A DNA stretch of 64,000 nucleotides from Mastigias papua (taxonomy: Eukaryota > Cnidaria > Scyphozoa > Rhizostomeae > Mastigiidae), in contig OZ025280.1 of NCBI GenBank assembly GCA_964019165.1, forward strand, positions 7,744,428 through 7,808,427, given 5' to 3'. The first letter of the stretch is position 1; every line of letters starts with the position of its first letter. The translations under genes were made by a program, and so were the position numbers. Below the pieces are notes generated by a model that was not told the DNA's origin, did not search any database, and worked only from the letters and a program-made list of their open reading frames with translations. Below, piece by piece: positions 35,761 through 48,793 of this stretch.

Positions 35761-36577
35761 CCAAGTCTACAAAAGAGAGCATGGAAATACACAGAATGAT
35801 CTCCGAGTCCCACTGAGGACAAGCTGCAATGTTCAGACATCTTTCTTATGTCGTGGTGCCAAGCTTTGGAACAAATTGAATAATGATAAAAAAGCATCCC
35901 CTCCCTAGCAGCAATTAGGAAGATACTTGGGCCATGCTAGTTACTACTCTCTTTCTGTTTAATTTTATGTTATTTATTTCCGATCATAAATTGTAAGACA
36001 AGTATATAAGAGTCTCTTAGAAACGTAAGCAATATTTCAGTGCATTTGTATCTCCTCTCTTCCAAACTAGTTATTTTGTTTTAGTTTTTTACACAGGGCT
36101 AATTGCAAAAATAGTTAATCTGAATTTTTACCCTATATAAACATATAAGAATGAATGAATAAATGAAAAGTCGTCTTCTGGAATCTGACATTCGCATTTG
36201 CAAAAGTCGCGAATGTCTGTATCCAACTCTGGATACATTTGTACCTTAAGGCACCTAATTAATAAAATTGGTACGCTTAAAACTTTTAGAATGTTGAATC
36301 TATCAATGGGAAAATTTATTAGAAGGGACTTGTTGAGCGAGACAACTCCTATATTCTCTGTTAACTTGCAAAATTACTATCCCATTCAGTAAAAGTATAT
36401 TAGTTTCAGTGATGAAGCTTCAAACGAGCAGGCAAGTTTTTCTTTCTAGAATGGTTGTATCTCTCCATATAAAAAAGGGATTTTCAAATAAATACTCATG
36501 AAAGTTCCTCGCCCTAGACCTCTACTTTTCATCATCAGTGTTACTCCTCCTCCTTCTTTTCAGAGCTGATTTACAGC

Positions 36578-37292
36578 TAGGGCCAAACTAGGAAACCTTG
36601 TCATACAACATATCAAATTTCACTCGTGCTTCACAAATGTTTCCTAGTTTGGCACCCTTGTCATACAACAAATTCCGGCTACATTTGTCACTTGAAATGT
36701 TTGACGGCCGTCAAAACATTTAAAGCAACAACTGCCACACAGACAAAAGTTTCCTAGTTTTGCCCGAATGTCAGCCAACACTTCAATTCATTTAGCAAAC
36801 TTTCCAGGCATAAATGTTAACTTGCTTGGAGAACCGCTATGAAGAGAGTATCGAGGATTAGTACCTACTCTAATTCTGAACATGGAGAAATATTAGGCCA
36901 ATGAACCCTAACACCTTGCAAAATTATTCATGCTTTATCCTCATCTTATCCCGATAGGCTTCAGTTTCCTCTATTGCCGGCTCACGAATCAAATTGTAAA
37001 TATCCTTTGGTGTCTCTCTATTTTATCGAAAACCTCACCTTCCCCCATTTCTGTTTCTAAATTGTTTATCATTAATTGATTTGAGCAAAAGTGAAAACAA
37101 AAGAGCTTTACGCTTTGATACAGATGGTCTGAGTTCGTAGAGATACCTTTCAAACCAAAGCCAGTCATAACAGCAACAACGATTTGTCAGTCATCTCTGC
37201 AACAAATGTTTCCTAGTCTGGTCTCATGACTTAAACAGCTTGAGCTTTATGCAACAAATGTCACACAAAAAGTATTTCCTAGTTTGGCCCTA
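36578..37292. mobile_element. 715-bp TIR element with iterated subterminal motif
   Basis: The left end TAGGGCCAAACTAGGAAA is the exact inverse of the right end TTTCCTAGTTTGGCCCTA. TA at both ends may be the target duplication (Tc1/mariner-like) or part of the TIR. The TTTCCTAGTTTGGC motif recurs inside at about 36638, 36748 and 37206. No coding sequence, so a non-autonomous element. Confidence 0.8.
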
Positions 37293-37299
37293 CTATTAG

Positions 37300-40200
37300 T
37301 GCCTGCATCCAGTGCTTTATGTCAAGGAGAGCATTATGTCTTTAGGCGTTTTCCAGAATGTGTTTATTCTCTGGAGGCTAGCCCATGGTAAGCTGGTTTT
37401 AAACATTTTAGTGTTCCGAGAATGCGCAAGACATTTTCACATGCCGAACTCTATTGGATTCGTCTTCTCGAGTAGCAGCAAGACTCACTTGGTAAAATGT
37501 CAACAATGACCGTGTGACTATCTGTACTTCATTGGATTTCGTGAATTTCAATGAAATTAACAGACTTATTGCCGTATTCCATGCTAGACAGAACTATCTG
37601 AATGATGTGTCAAAAGAGATTAATTTGATTCATTCAAATATGCAAAGTCCATTACCGTTTGCCAAAAGCACTAATATTTTCATGGACAGATGTATTTGGC
37701 AGCAGAATGTTAATATATGAGGAAAATAAGTTCGTCCACCTTTCAAGTGAATACTAAGCTATTATTTGCACAGGAAGAAAGATGGGTAAAGGGTGTGTTT
37801 CAAATGCTATTGAGAAGTGTGTGACTAACGAATTACCTTGGTTTGAAGGAATGTTTCTATTTCATTTCTGTATGCTTCTTATGTAAAAGAATAGCAAGCA
37901 GTTCAAGAAAATAAAGGTTTTGGACTGCTCTTCACAACCAACTTTTGAACATAAAGTTCATGTGGACACTGAATACTTTCTGATATAAGCCTCATCATGA
38001 GAAGAGAATCCCTTTGGAAAGATCAATCTGATGGATGACAATCTATGGCCTGCCATCCATGACCACTCCAACCAGGAAAAAATGGATCAGGAAACATTTA
38101 ATCTTAATAATGCTCCATTTCTGCAATAATTTTGGAACCCAAATAACGGATATTGCTTCAAAGCTTCAAAAGTCAAAACGTAAATTTTAAAAGTTCGATA
38201 ACCTTCAATTTCCAGGATAATATGTTCGAAAGCGCCTACAATTTATTTGGCTATAATTTTGTGCACATAAACACAGTGTAGTTTAGAACATCGTTGTGAT
38301 TTAATTGATAAATATTGCAACAATAGCAAAATGAAATTGTGAAGAACTTACCCTAACCAATAGCCTATAGTGGATCTTTGTACTATTCTTGGATATCACG
38401 TGTCAAAAATGGTCTGGAGCTTATTGGAACAGATTGTGATACATCCTCTCTCAAAGTAATTCACAGTGTATAAATAAGGCCTGAGCAGCAGATTTTTAAT
38501 CATGAAGAGATATTAATTTCCATGTTTCATCACGTGCAATCCAAATACTTTCTATCACTACAAGATTAGAAATCAAGCCCACTTAACTGTAGTCTCTACC
38601 AGTATGGCATAGCCAGTGAGGGCAAGGGGGGTGCTCGCCCACTAGTAAAAAATAGTATAGTGTCTCGAAAACATTTTAAACAGATGGCTGTAACTATCAA
38701 GCCTTGAGGACACCATTCTGTTTTCTATCTAGAACAAATGGTGCTTTCTATCTAGAAGAAACATACCGTTACATTGAAGAAGGTTGTTTCCACACGATTG
38801 AAAGGATATTGTCCAGAAAAATTCCCCTGCAAAAGCCCCTAGGCCCCGAGATTGTCTCCCCCTTCACAACATCTCGCACCGTCCCTTTCATTTCTTGCAG
38901 CATTTCAATCCCCCCCCCCCGCCTTCCTCCAAAGATGTGTCCCTCGCTACGACACAGGCCTCTAGATTGATGAAAAGGCATTGCTACATTGCTTTATATA
39001 TTTAGATAACTGACTTGGCAACTTTCATTTCACATCATGAAACAATACATTAGAGCAATCTTCATCCAATGAGACAAAATGCAGGAGTCGAATATGCATT
39101 GTTTTAGCTTCGGACTTCAATGAAAAGAATTCCAAAGTAAATTTCAAAAGAGACCTGTTTACTTGAACAGACAAATACAAATAAATTTTGGATTCCTTTG
39201 TCTGTTGGCAATAGGAGCACTTCCACCCTATTGAAATGATGTCATTTCTCTAATAGAGTTATGTCACTGGCACGATTGTTAGCAAATTCTTGCCCTGTTT
39301 CCATTACGAAGCATTTTCGACAATGCAGAAATGTAATCACTTTGGTATCCAAAATTCACAGACTTGCACTCATTGACACAGACGAACTTACGAGCCGTAT
39401 TGAGTTTAACACTAATATCCGACAAATATTTTTATGTGCTTTCGTCCGAAGAGTGTCATAATAACATATTCAGATGTGTTTTTGTAAGCAAAAGGCAACC
39501 AGCCTATCAACTACACTAAAACATATATGGCTCATGTAGCCCAATTCTTTAAGAAACTGCAAGTACGACAGAATTATAAGGGAAACGAAAAATACTCCGT
39601 ACCAGGTTCACTATCATATTCTACACACAAAGTTGCTTCCTAGTTATAACGTGGCGTTAACTTTTAACTTAAGGGTATGATTATGGATTTGAGGAGGGGA
39701 CACAGAAAGTATAGATCCTGCAAACAGCACTGTATCAAGCAGCAAGTAAACAGTGCAGCATTGCTACAAACTAAGTATTTAAAGCTTTCTCAATACAACA
39801 AACAGACGATGCTCTGATATCTTGGGCATTACAGACGCCATTCGTCATTGTTTTGCCACTACATAACGCAACATTAGCAGAGTGCAAAGAAAGCAAGGTC
39901 TAAGTTTATCAGCCTGATGATGGCTCATCACCAATCAAGAAAGATGCAAATTGAATCTGTAGAAGTACCTTTTGCTTAAGTCACCGCGCAGCTGCGAGAG
40001 AGTGTAAGAAGCTCACGTTATCCAACTGTACCCTTGCGGTCTTCATTAGCCTGCCCAGGCTTTCACAATCACTTTGACATTTGGCCCGGGCGTGAATATG
40101 CATCACAAGTATCAGCCTCAGGTTTTGATTGGCTCTTTAGCGGATTCCCCATCTCAGGAAGTATGTGACCTATTTTGCAACCTCGAATTCAAAATTCTGA

Positions 40201-41335
40201 GTGAAGTTCTGACAAACATACTCTAAAATAAAACTCATTAGCATGTACGTACGTAAGCAAGAAATTAAATAAGATCATCATCCTAATTACTATGAAACAC
40301 TTCGCGATTTTGACAGTGCCTGAGACAGATTTGTTCATGTTGGCTTTTAAGTCCAATGCACTTATTACTACAAGAATAATTTGAAATTTTAAGTCTCGGT
40401 ATAGCATTTGGATTTGTCTTAATAGAGAGACTTAATTGTCGAAGCTTCCTATCTTTTCCGTCTTTATTTCTATATCAGCAGAGCAGCTTCTTTCAACAAT
40501 GTGAGATGAAAGTGGATTTGGTGACTACATCACGGTGCATGGTCAAATAGTGGCAAATTGAGCATTGGGCAAGGGCTTATAATTTGTGTAATATCTTCAA
40601 TATTTGATTTGTAGAGGCAGCACCTGCTAGACAAGATTGTCTCTTGTTAATCACAAAATACCTCGCTATCTCTTGTTCTTGTATAGCATATACCTATGCT
40701 GCAAATTTGAAGTTAGTTACTTGCCCTGCAACGACTTCTAGCTATGTTGCTTGTCAAGGGCTTCATCCTGTCCATCGTGTGCTGGAAATATCCATGCATG
40801 GTTTTTGCATGTAGCAGACTGACTGTTTAACCTAACTTTCTGGTAGTAACATTCAACCAGTCTCTTAAGGTGTCTCTTCATTAGTTCCATTGATGTTATT
40901 TTTACTCACCAGTTCTATGCTTACATACACTCGAAATCTGAATGTCTTTGGAGTGCTTAGTCGTGTCACCTGTATCTGTAAGTATTTCAGTCTTTTTCAC
41001 ATGGAGAAGCCTACAACTGATGCAACAAGGCCATCATTTGTACTATCTATTTTGAAATTATTTCTGCTGTTTCGGCCTATCAATATATACACTCCAAATA
41101 TGCAATGCAATAACTTTAACAAAAGCTTTGTCTATATTTAATATTCTGGTTGGAAAATTATGTAAATTGAGGCTTATTGGGTGCTCCTGAAAATGTTGTC
41201 TTCATATGGTTTCACAATATATACACTTACTTTCGAAAGGTATTGCACCAACCTGCAACATTAAATCAAAAATAAATGAACGACTGCATAATAGAAAATA
41301 TGATAGCTTAAAGTAGCCAAAGGCCTACTCTTGGT
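37300..41335. other. intergenic, nothing supported
   Basis: Short open frames only. A short poly-C run lies near 38911-38922. No domain, exon pair or element boundary could be defended on either strand. Confidence 0.5.
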
Positions 41336-41421
41336 TAATTTAATTATATGATTTTCACATTTAATTATATGATTTTCACATTTAATTATATGATTTTCAC
41401 ATTTAATTATATGATTTTCAC
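41336..41421. repeat. 21-bp tandem repeat, four copies
   Basis: ATTTAATTATATGATTTTCAC is repeated four times head to tail without visible changes. Confidence 0.95.
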
Positions 41422-42447
41422 AGTTCATGGCGTTCACTTACCATAATTAAGGTAAATGACTATTCTTTCTTCCTCATCTGTTCAGTGAAACTAACTTTAT
41501 AGTAGAACTGGAATATTTTGAAAATTACGTTAGGAAGTTCCTCGACAAAGTACCACCAAAAGTTTGGGTGTTGATTAGTGGGAGGAGGCATAGCAAAATA
41601 GTTTAAAAAACACTTATATTCTGACAAAAGAGAGTGGCATTTCAGCTCTTTTAAAGCCAGAACTTATGATTCCTCGTGATAGTAGAAAAACGTTTCATGA
41701 ATTGGTTCTCTCCATTTAGAGTAATATTAGTTAAGATTGTGGGACAGTTACAGATGAGTATATGTTGCAATGTCTGCCAATAGGCTTTTCATTTTGGCAA
41801 ACCTCCATTTTCGTGGCTTCTACAGGAACATATGACTTACATTTTTATCCTATCAATAATGCTTACTTTCAAAGTTTTCATATATGCCAATAAGGCTCTA
41901 TAGGTGAATCTTATTCTAATAAATGCGCAATTTATTTGAAACGACACGTAGGAATCTCCAAGGTGGATGCAACTGAAACTGCTTCATGAACTAAAACCTT
42001 ATCACTAAATTGTAAGAGCCAATTTCCCAAACATTCACTAACAGCGCTAGGCCTGAGAAGTTTTCAACTTGAAATGCTGGTATATCACACTCCTGAATTC
42101 AAAGATTCTTCCTTCTTCTACAATTTGCTAAGCCTGCTTTAACAAGTTATTGCCCAGACTTCTGATACCATTGCTTCAAAATCTCGTGAATTTTTCCACA
42201 GAAAACATATATTCCTTCACAGTTGGTTCTACTCCCAAACTTCTAAAACTGACGAATCTTTTCCGGCCTAAATTAAGATGGAAGAAGCCCTTACAAAACA
42301 GCACTTTTGTTATGTATATTCACTTGACTAGGCCCCTGGTCGCAGTTAGCAGCCATGTTTGCACGGTGGTGAAATACTTTTCGAACGTAAGAATATTATA
42401 CATAGTGAATTCTAATGATGATTGGAAGATTGAAGGGTTGTAGGATT

Positions 42448-42635
42448 CGTTCCTACATCATTCAGCATACGTCACTATTCCTTTCCTAAATCGTGAACAA
42501 CAAGAAAGTTTGCCAAGTGTGACCATAAAGCACCCCCCACCCGTTCCTACACCATTCAGCATACGTCTCTATTCCTTGCCTAAAACGTGAGCCACAAGAA
42601 AATCTGCCCAGTGTAGCCATAAGGCAACCCCACCC
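42448..42635. repeat. 94-bp direct tandem duplication
   Basis: CGTTCCTACATCATTCAGCA at 42448 and CGTTCCTACACCATTCAGCA at 42542 start two head-to-tail copies about 80% similar by eye, each ending in a C-rich stretch (CACCCCCCACC / AACCCCACCC). Confidence 0.85.
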
Positions 42636-44243
42636 TATTTTGAAAGTTCATGTTGGATGCAGTACACACGTTCACTCAAAGGTAATACACCACAAATTTT
42701 TGTTAATGCTGCACATATTGGGAATGAAAAAATAGATATTGGTCAACTCAAATGAACTTAGCATGGTTTGTTACCACTTCAAATGGCAGGATTATAATAG
42801 TGTCATTAGCTTTCTTGTAATTTCTTTGCATAGTCTGCAATTTGCTTGCAAATTATCCAACAGGTCGTTTCAATCCAATGACTTTCGTTTCAATGTGCTG
42901 AAAAAAGCTTTACATTCTTAATTAGATAATTGTGCTTGCAATACGAAGATTTTATTAGCCAGTTTATCCAGTTTTCCCTTGCACGCAAGATCGTTAGCAG
43001 CAAGAAATTGCTCAGGTGCACTCCCACCCACAAGCATAGTTTGGCCCGAACATATCAAAGAATTTACTTCACATCATCAAACCAGCTAATAATGATGTTT
43101 TGCAATTCAGCCTAATATGAAGAATTTAATCATACTTTTGTTAGTTCAGAACCTTTTCAGGGAAAGTCAGATATACCGAGGGAAAATGTTTCGACTCAAA
43201 AACACAGAGTGTTCACGATCCCAGAAATTTACAAGTTCCAACGATTATTCAGCAGAATTGTTTATGCTGTGCACCTTGGTATTTTTATACTATTCACTGC
43301 TACTCTGCTTAAATTCAATTAGATCGAGCCGCTTTGAGCTTACCATTATATAATTAGGACATAATTGCTTGCATTCAAGATGAAGTAAGAATTTGAGGAA
43401 CGTAAAACGAGCTTACACAGCCCTAGGTTAAATGTTTCTTTGCCAGTCTCTTTCTTTCACACTGAACTAGTTCTACCCTATTATTTTTAATATGCACCAT
43501 GTTCATACTTTTTTGTTGGGCTGATTTGTATGGGCACTTTTTCCCCAAAGAGAAGTCTGAAGTAAATTAAAACAAAAACGGAATCCTGTCACAGTTTAAC
43601 TTAACTCTGAATCAATTGAGATTGTTTTGTTGCACAATGTGCCTAAGCTCATGGTCTTTTAATACATCATTCACATTGCTATAACTTTAATTAAAAACCT
43701 TCCTAACAGACAGCATGAGTACTTTGGATCTCTTTTCAAAACTACTCTTCGTTAATTGCTTTTATGGGGCTTCACTATAATGTACTGCGTTACATTGAAA
43801 TTCTTGTTCAATTTAAAACCACTTTTCGGAGCATACGACACCTTTTAGCATCATATTTGCAGTTTAATTTAGAACTTCGATTGAATTTGAGTTGAAGCGT
43901 ATGGCTAATGTAAAGTCTTTGAGTGAAAAACAAATGAAAAAAGTGACTACATTCTATAGTGTAACAAGACTGAATGACTTAAACAAACTACGAAGACTTT
44001 GGACAATTTGCGAATATTTAAATTTCAAGAAACAATTGTTACAGTATACTACCTTTATGACTTGGAGCCTATTTCATTACACATTGATCTGGATGTTTAC
44101 GGAAAGGTTTGAACAGTGAGATAAGCAAAATCCGCAGACTTTCTCTTCACTTATTATGAGCCCTCACTTTAAACAGCTAATACAACGACAAAATAAGTTG
44201 GTAATTCATACAAGAGATCCATACGCAATTAGGTCGTTTCAGC

Positions 44244-44340
44244 TGACGTCACACTATCTGTCATGTGACCACACCAATGGGCAAGAAGACACCAGTTGCC
44301 AATAGCGTTGTATTATAAAGGTACCTTTTCTCATCATGAT
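44244..44340 (+). promoter_or_regulatory. promoter-like CRE / CCAAT / TATA cluster
   Basis: TGACGTCA (perfect CRE palindrome, 44244-44251), CCAAT at 44274-44278 and again near 44299, and TATAAAG at 44314-44320 are spaced as in a class II promoter and lie directly upstream of the THAP-like remnant. Inference only; any one motif could be chance. Confidence 0.4.
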
Positions 44341-44354
44341 CCATCTCTCGTTGC

Positions 44355-44555
44355 CATTATAGCACATAGTTTCGGTGTTATTGGCTGCAGAACCACAAAA
44401 CGAAAGGTACTAAGTTGGGTTTCAACGGTATTCCCAAAGAGCCTAGTAGAATGAGACATTGGTAGGTGGCAGTTTGTAGCACAAATACAACCCTCTTCAC
44501 GGGAGTGATAGTAGAGTTTGTGGAAAACATTTTGTAAGCGGAAAGTAAACTACTT
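44355..44555 (+). pseudogene. decayed THAP zinc-finger domain
   Basis: Across frame changes the plus strand reads FGVIGCRTTKRK, GFNGIPKEPSRMRHW and DSRVCGKHFVSGK. This order fits the THAP (C2CH) DNA-binding domain: N-terminal Cys pair, a proline-containing middle ending in W, then C-x2-H followed by F-V-S-G-K. Two stops and at least two frameshifts make it non-functional. THAP domains occur in P-element/Kolobok-type transposases and derived host genes; which applies is unknown. Confidence 0.6.
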
Positions 44556-44639
44556 GTCATAATAAGCGTTTATGAAACAGTCGTTATAGCATGGCCTAAT
44601 CGGCCTAGGTGCCCAGGATGTATATCCATCCATCTTTTT

Positions 44640-45985
44640 CTATGCTCAATTTCCCCATTGCTTCCTCTTCTTAAATCAGTCATTTCAGTCTGGTATATAC
44701 CCTGATACATTTAAGGTTGCCAAAGTAATTTCTCTTTTCAAAAAAGAAAATCCAGAGAATCCCTCAAATTATAGGCCAATTTCTCTTTTATCCATTTGTA
44801 GTAAGATATTTGAAAACTTAATGTACAGACGACTTTATAATTTTCTTGAAGTACATAATATTCTTTACAATTTGGGTTTCAAGAAAACCACCCAATAGAC
44901 CATGCCCTAATAAGTTTAACAGAAGCTGTGAAAAATACACTTGATAACAAAAGATTTGGTGGTGGTATCTTCATTGATTTGCAAAGAGCATTTGATACAG
45001 TTAATCATAAAATTTGCTTTCAAAATTGGAACACTATGATATTCGTGGGTGTGTCCTTGAATGGTTTAGATCATATCTGTCTTATAGGAAGCAATATGTT
45101 TCTGTTAATGGAAAATCTTCCAGCTTACTTACAGAGCAAAATCTTCCTCCGGCTCAGAGCCGTGGAGCCGTTACTTTTTCTGGACTCTGCCTCAAGGCTC
45201 TGTATTGGGCCCATTACCCTTTCGTGTTTATATAAATCACCTTCTTGATAAACTGTAACTTATGAATTGTAAGTGCCTTTCATGGTGGGAACTTCGATAA
45301 CCCAGTGTCTATTCCCGCCATGACCGGCACAGTAGTTGTAGTTTTTGTTTTGTACTTTTAATTGATTATATAACAAAAAAACGATAAATGACCTTCCTAA
45401 TGCCTCTTCAAAACTTACCTTCTATCTTTTTGCTGATGATACTAACATCTACTATGAATCTAAAGAATTTTCCAATCTGATTAAGATTGTCAACAGAGAG
45501 ATGAGACTGGTTAAGAAATGGTTTGATGCTAATAAACTGTCTTTAAATATTGATAAGGCAATCTATATAATTTTTTCATTCTTCTTCTGTCAATATTAGT
45601 TCTACCCTTGATATTTAAAATAGGAAGAAAATTTTATTAAAAGAGTTAAGTCTGTTAAGTTTTTGGGTATTCTCCTAGATGAGCATCTAAATTGGAAATG
45701 CTACTTTAGTGAACTTTCAAAAAAGCTAGCCAGAACATGTGGAATATTTTTCAAAATTAGAAATCTACTTCCATTAGATGTTTTAACTTGTTTATGCAAT
45801 TCTTTTTTTCTTTCTTTCTTGCAATATGGCATTATGGTTTGGGGATAAAGATATGAATCACGTAGTGATCCAATTTTCAAATTACAGGAAATAGCTGTTA
45901 GAGCCATATCCTTTCAGCCCGTATGTCTCCTTCTCATCCTATCTTCAATGACCTTAAACTTTTCAAATTACCTGAGAATTTGAGC
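44640..45985 (+). pseudogene. CR1/Jockey-like LINE RT, first part (interrupted)
   Basis: 5'-truncated LINE with readable RT blocks: DTFKVAKVISLFKKENPEN, PSNYRPISLLSICSKIFENL, DLQRAFDTVNHKI (block A, Asp kept), PQGSVLGPLPFRVYIN (block B), TFYLFADDTNIYYESKEF (FADD box intact), FDANKLSLNIDKA, VKFLGILLDEHLNWK and SFFLSFLQYGIMVWG. Many frame changes and stops. It is cut at 45985 by an RTE-like insertion and resumes at about 51807; a 139-bp insert sits inside at 45245-45383. Confidence 0.88.
45245..45383 (+). mobile_element. 139-bp A-tailed insert with 13-bp target duplication
   Basis: ATAAATCACCTTC at 45232-45244 and ATAAATGACCTTC at 45384-45396 are direct repeats of the LINE sequence encoding YIN-D/H-LP. 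Removing the insert and one repeat restores that coding region. The insert ends ATAACAAAAAAACG, an A-rich tail, as expected for a SINE or a severely 5'-truncated LINE. Family unknown. Confidence 0.82.
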
Positions 45986-46194
45986 CGTCCTGGGTAGGAC
46001 CACAGAATAGATAATAGGCAGAAGGGACACTCTCGACTTTTTAGAGGGCACGGATTTTCTCACGCATGCGTCAACTTTTCCACATGGAAACGAGTTTAGA
46101 GGTGTAACATTCGAAGGAAAGCTATAGCGTTTGTATAGGGGTTTCAACTAAAAAGGCAGTTTTTGCAAAAATTTCGAGGTCTCAGGTGCAGATG

Positions 46195-46310
46195 GACAAC
46201 GAATGGAATTGTAATCGGATTGGGGCTTATTGCGCTGCAGTTAGTTGTAGCAACAACTGAAAATCATGGCCTGGCAATTAGTTTTACTGAGTCTCATTTG
46301 GAGCTATATG
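46195..46310 (+). pseudogene. THAP-domain N-terminal remnant
   Basis: The plus strand reads MDNEWNCNRIGAYCAAVSCS, then NN, a stop, KSWPG and, after another stop, FY. AYCAAVSCSNN with a following P-G fits the start of a THAP domain (Cys-x4-Cys plus N-N-R-type turn). No downstream C-x2-H was found in the right place. Moderately supported. Confidence 0.45.
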
Positions 46311-46514
46311 GTGAGTAGGCCAAAAGTAGTTCACGTATTTATTCTCCATGCAACTCTCTTATCGTTAAACTCTGGTACATTTGATTATAGTTATTTGGAT
46401 GTATGCCTATTAGAGGGTTCTCTTTATGTTGTTAGGGGCAGAGAATGGGCATATACTGAGGGAGGCAAGATCAGAAGATCAGAATACGCTATAATGCAGT
46501 TTGCGATCTTCCCA

Positions 46515-46935
46515 CGCCTCAAATATTGAAAAGCTAGAGATGATTCAGAAACAAGACGCAAGACTTGTTTGCAGCAATTATGACACATCTACCACTTCTA
46601 TTGCCATAACTAGAAAGCTTGAGTGAGGTCTGTTTGCTGACAGGAAAGCCAGGACAAAAGTAACAAGTAGGCTTGATAACAACACATGATTCATAACCAC
46701 CTCACTGATATTCCGCATAAAGGCTCACTATGTCAAATATACCCTGCACAAGAAGCCAAAGAATTATCTGAATATCATGTTCTGGCACAAGATCTACAAA
46801 TACTCATACTTCCCAAGTGCTACAGTGTTATGGAACACTGCATGCCTCTACATTAGAAACAGAAAGACTTGAGTAGCTTTCAAGAGCTCCTTAGATCAGT
46901 GACAACTTATTTTGATGCAGAATAGCTTATTTATG
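46515..46935 (+). pseudogene. LINE RT C-terminal fragment
   Basis: Reads NIEKLEMIQKQDARLVCSNY, TSTTSIAITRKLE, stop, GLFADRKARTKVTSRL, then SATVLWNTACLYIRNRKT. This is the LINE C-terminal pattern Q-x-x-AAR-F-V, ERRK and (L)WN-x-LP. Broken by stops; the RT core is absent. Confidence 0.75.
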
Positions 46936-48793
46936 ACAAAGTTTTCTTTTTATTTTCTTTTCATACATAACATGGAAAACATGTCAGCATTGTTAAAAGC
47001 TTTATTTATTTTTAAAACTAAAATATAATTTAGCCTTACTAATCAAGCATGTATGTAACAACCAAAGTTGGTTCTTGCTCACTGTTGCATAGATAGATAG
47101 ACAAATCTGTATAACAAGTCACCAATTTATTGAACACACCTGCTCACTGATGCTCAGTATATTTTGAGATGTAGTACTTTTTAATACTTAATTTCCTTTA
47201 ATGCATAATCATCAAACTATTCAAAGAATTGAAACAAATTAATAGTCTTATGATACAGGAAGGAATTTTTGCTAGGCCAATTCTTCATTTCCATGGTTGC
47301 TTGTTTACAATAATGTTGAATATCTAATTCAGTACAAATTACCTATATCTACTAAATAATTTCAAAAGGGATATTATGACTCACTTTCCACTCGCTGAAA
47401 CAATGCTTTGCATTTCTGTAAGTGGAAAATTGACTGTCTTTTAATGAAGCTGCAATGTACATGAAAATCTTATGTTTTTCCAGCCACTAATGGGTGACAT
47501 TTGCCAAATAATACATTGATAGTACCAAAGACTTCAAGTTTCTTGACATGAATGTACCCCACAAAAAGAATGCTTAGACTTTTTAAAACAAAACAAAATG
47601 TGTATCTTAACTTTCATCAAAAATTGTCAATATTGTGTGCCACATCAGTAAGAATTCATAGAGACTTCTGGAAACATTATTCAGTTTCTCAAAATAGCAA
47701 ATAGTAATCCATATGGTGTTGAAGTTTGCTTCAGTTAAAAGTTTATTGTTCTGATGGAGAGGTACAGTCTCTTCTTCCTAGAATTTTTTTCCAGTGATGG
47801 GTGATATGCCTCTTACATAATCATCTACTCTATGACATGTCTTCTGATAAGCATCTAGGAATGGAGCATTATACTGATACCAAGATTGTTTGTCCTTTAA
47901 GCTTTGCATCAATGCACTGCTGAATAGCTGCAAGTAAAGTGCTGCCTAATATATTGGTAATAAATCAAATGAAGCTACCGAGCTGAAGCAAAACAAAGTA
48001 GGTTATTGAGTTCCTCAAATCATATTGAACCGGGGTTTTGGATTCTGCTGTGATTCCTTGAATCTTGTGCCAGAGTGCATGCTACACAGTATGTATTCGG
48101 GCCAAGAGTCCTTGACGCCTGTTAAATCTTCATTTAGTGCTGATTTGATCCCCAAAAAACTTTCGGAGTGTAATTTGTTGTTGTACGGCGGCATACTTTA
48201 ACAAGAAAACAGACTGGATGGATGAGCGATGCACTCTTCTGAATGAGCGATGCCACAATAAATCTGGAAGCACATGAAAGCGACCAGTGTATAGTTTGCA
48301 CTTCTACACTAAATTTCCAATGTGCTGTTATCCATTTCTTAATGTTAAATCAGAATCAATGCCATGATTTTGTACTTTTAGTCGAAACCAATTTCATCGC
48401 AGCAAGCTGTCTAGGCCTTCGTACGGCTAGTTATGCTATAAGCCTCGAACTGACAACGAGTTTAGAGGTGTACAAGTTTTTCAATCCGCGCCTCGAAAAC
48501 AACAAAGGCGCCGACGCGAGTGTCCCTCCTGCCTATTATCTATTCTGTGGTAGGACGTTAAACTGCATCCCTGGGGCTCCCTTGAGCGAGGAGTAGTACC
48601 CCAGTAGCTCCCCTTACCAGGGTCACGGTGAAGTTGCTGGCAGCAGGGCAACGGATTGTTATGTCTAGCGGAAGTGCAGATCACTGTTCAACGGTAGAGA
48701 TATCTTCTCCTAGTTAGTTGAAGACTGCGATTTGAGAAGGAATCTGTGAGTCTCCACTCATCTCAATTTTGCTCCTGACTACCCATTGTACAA

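Larger units (their letters stand above)
46107..48454. mobile_element. 2348-bp insertion in the RTE 5' region (composite, family unknown)
   Basis: AACGAGTTTAGAGGTGTA occurs at 46089-46106 and 48455-48472, an exact 18-bp direct duplication. Between them lie a THAP-like remnant (46195-46310), the 3' coding end of a different LINE (46515-46935), a short TAGATAGATAGA tract near 47090 and unrecognised sequence. I cannot name the inserted element. The duplication length fits target-primed retrotransposition better than most DNA transposons. Confidence 0.7.

Noticed and set aside
39915..39960. CTGATGATGG followed by CATCACC, a possible fourth hammerhead
   Set aside because: No GAAA box at the proper distance and no stem I partner.
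48243..48596. 117-residue plus-strand open frame
   Set aside because: It crosses the 18-bp duplication and insertion boundary at 48454, so it is a chance join of two elements.
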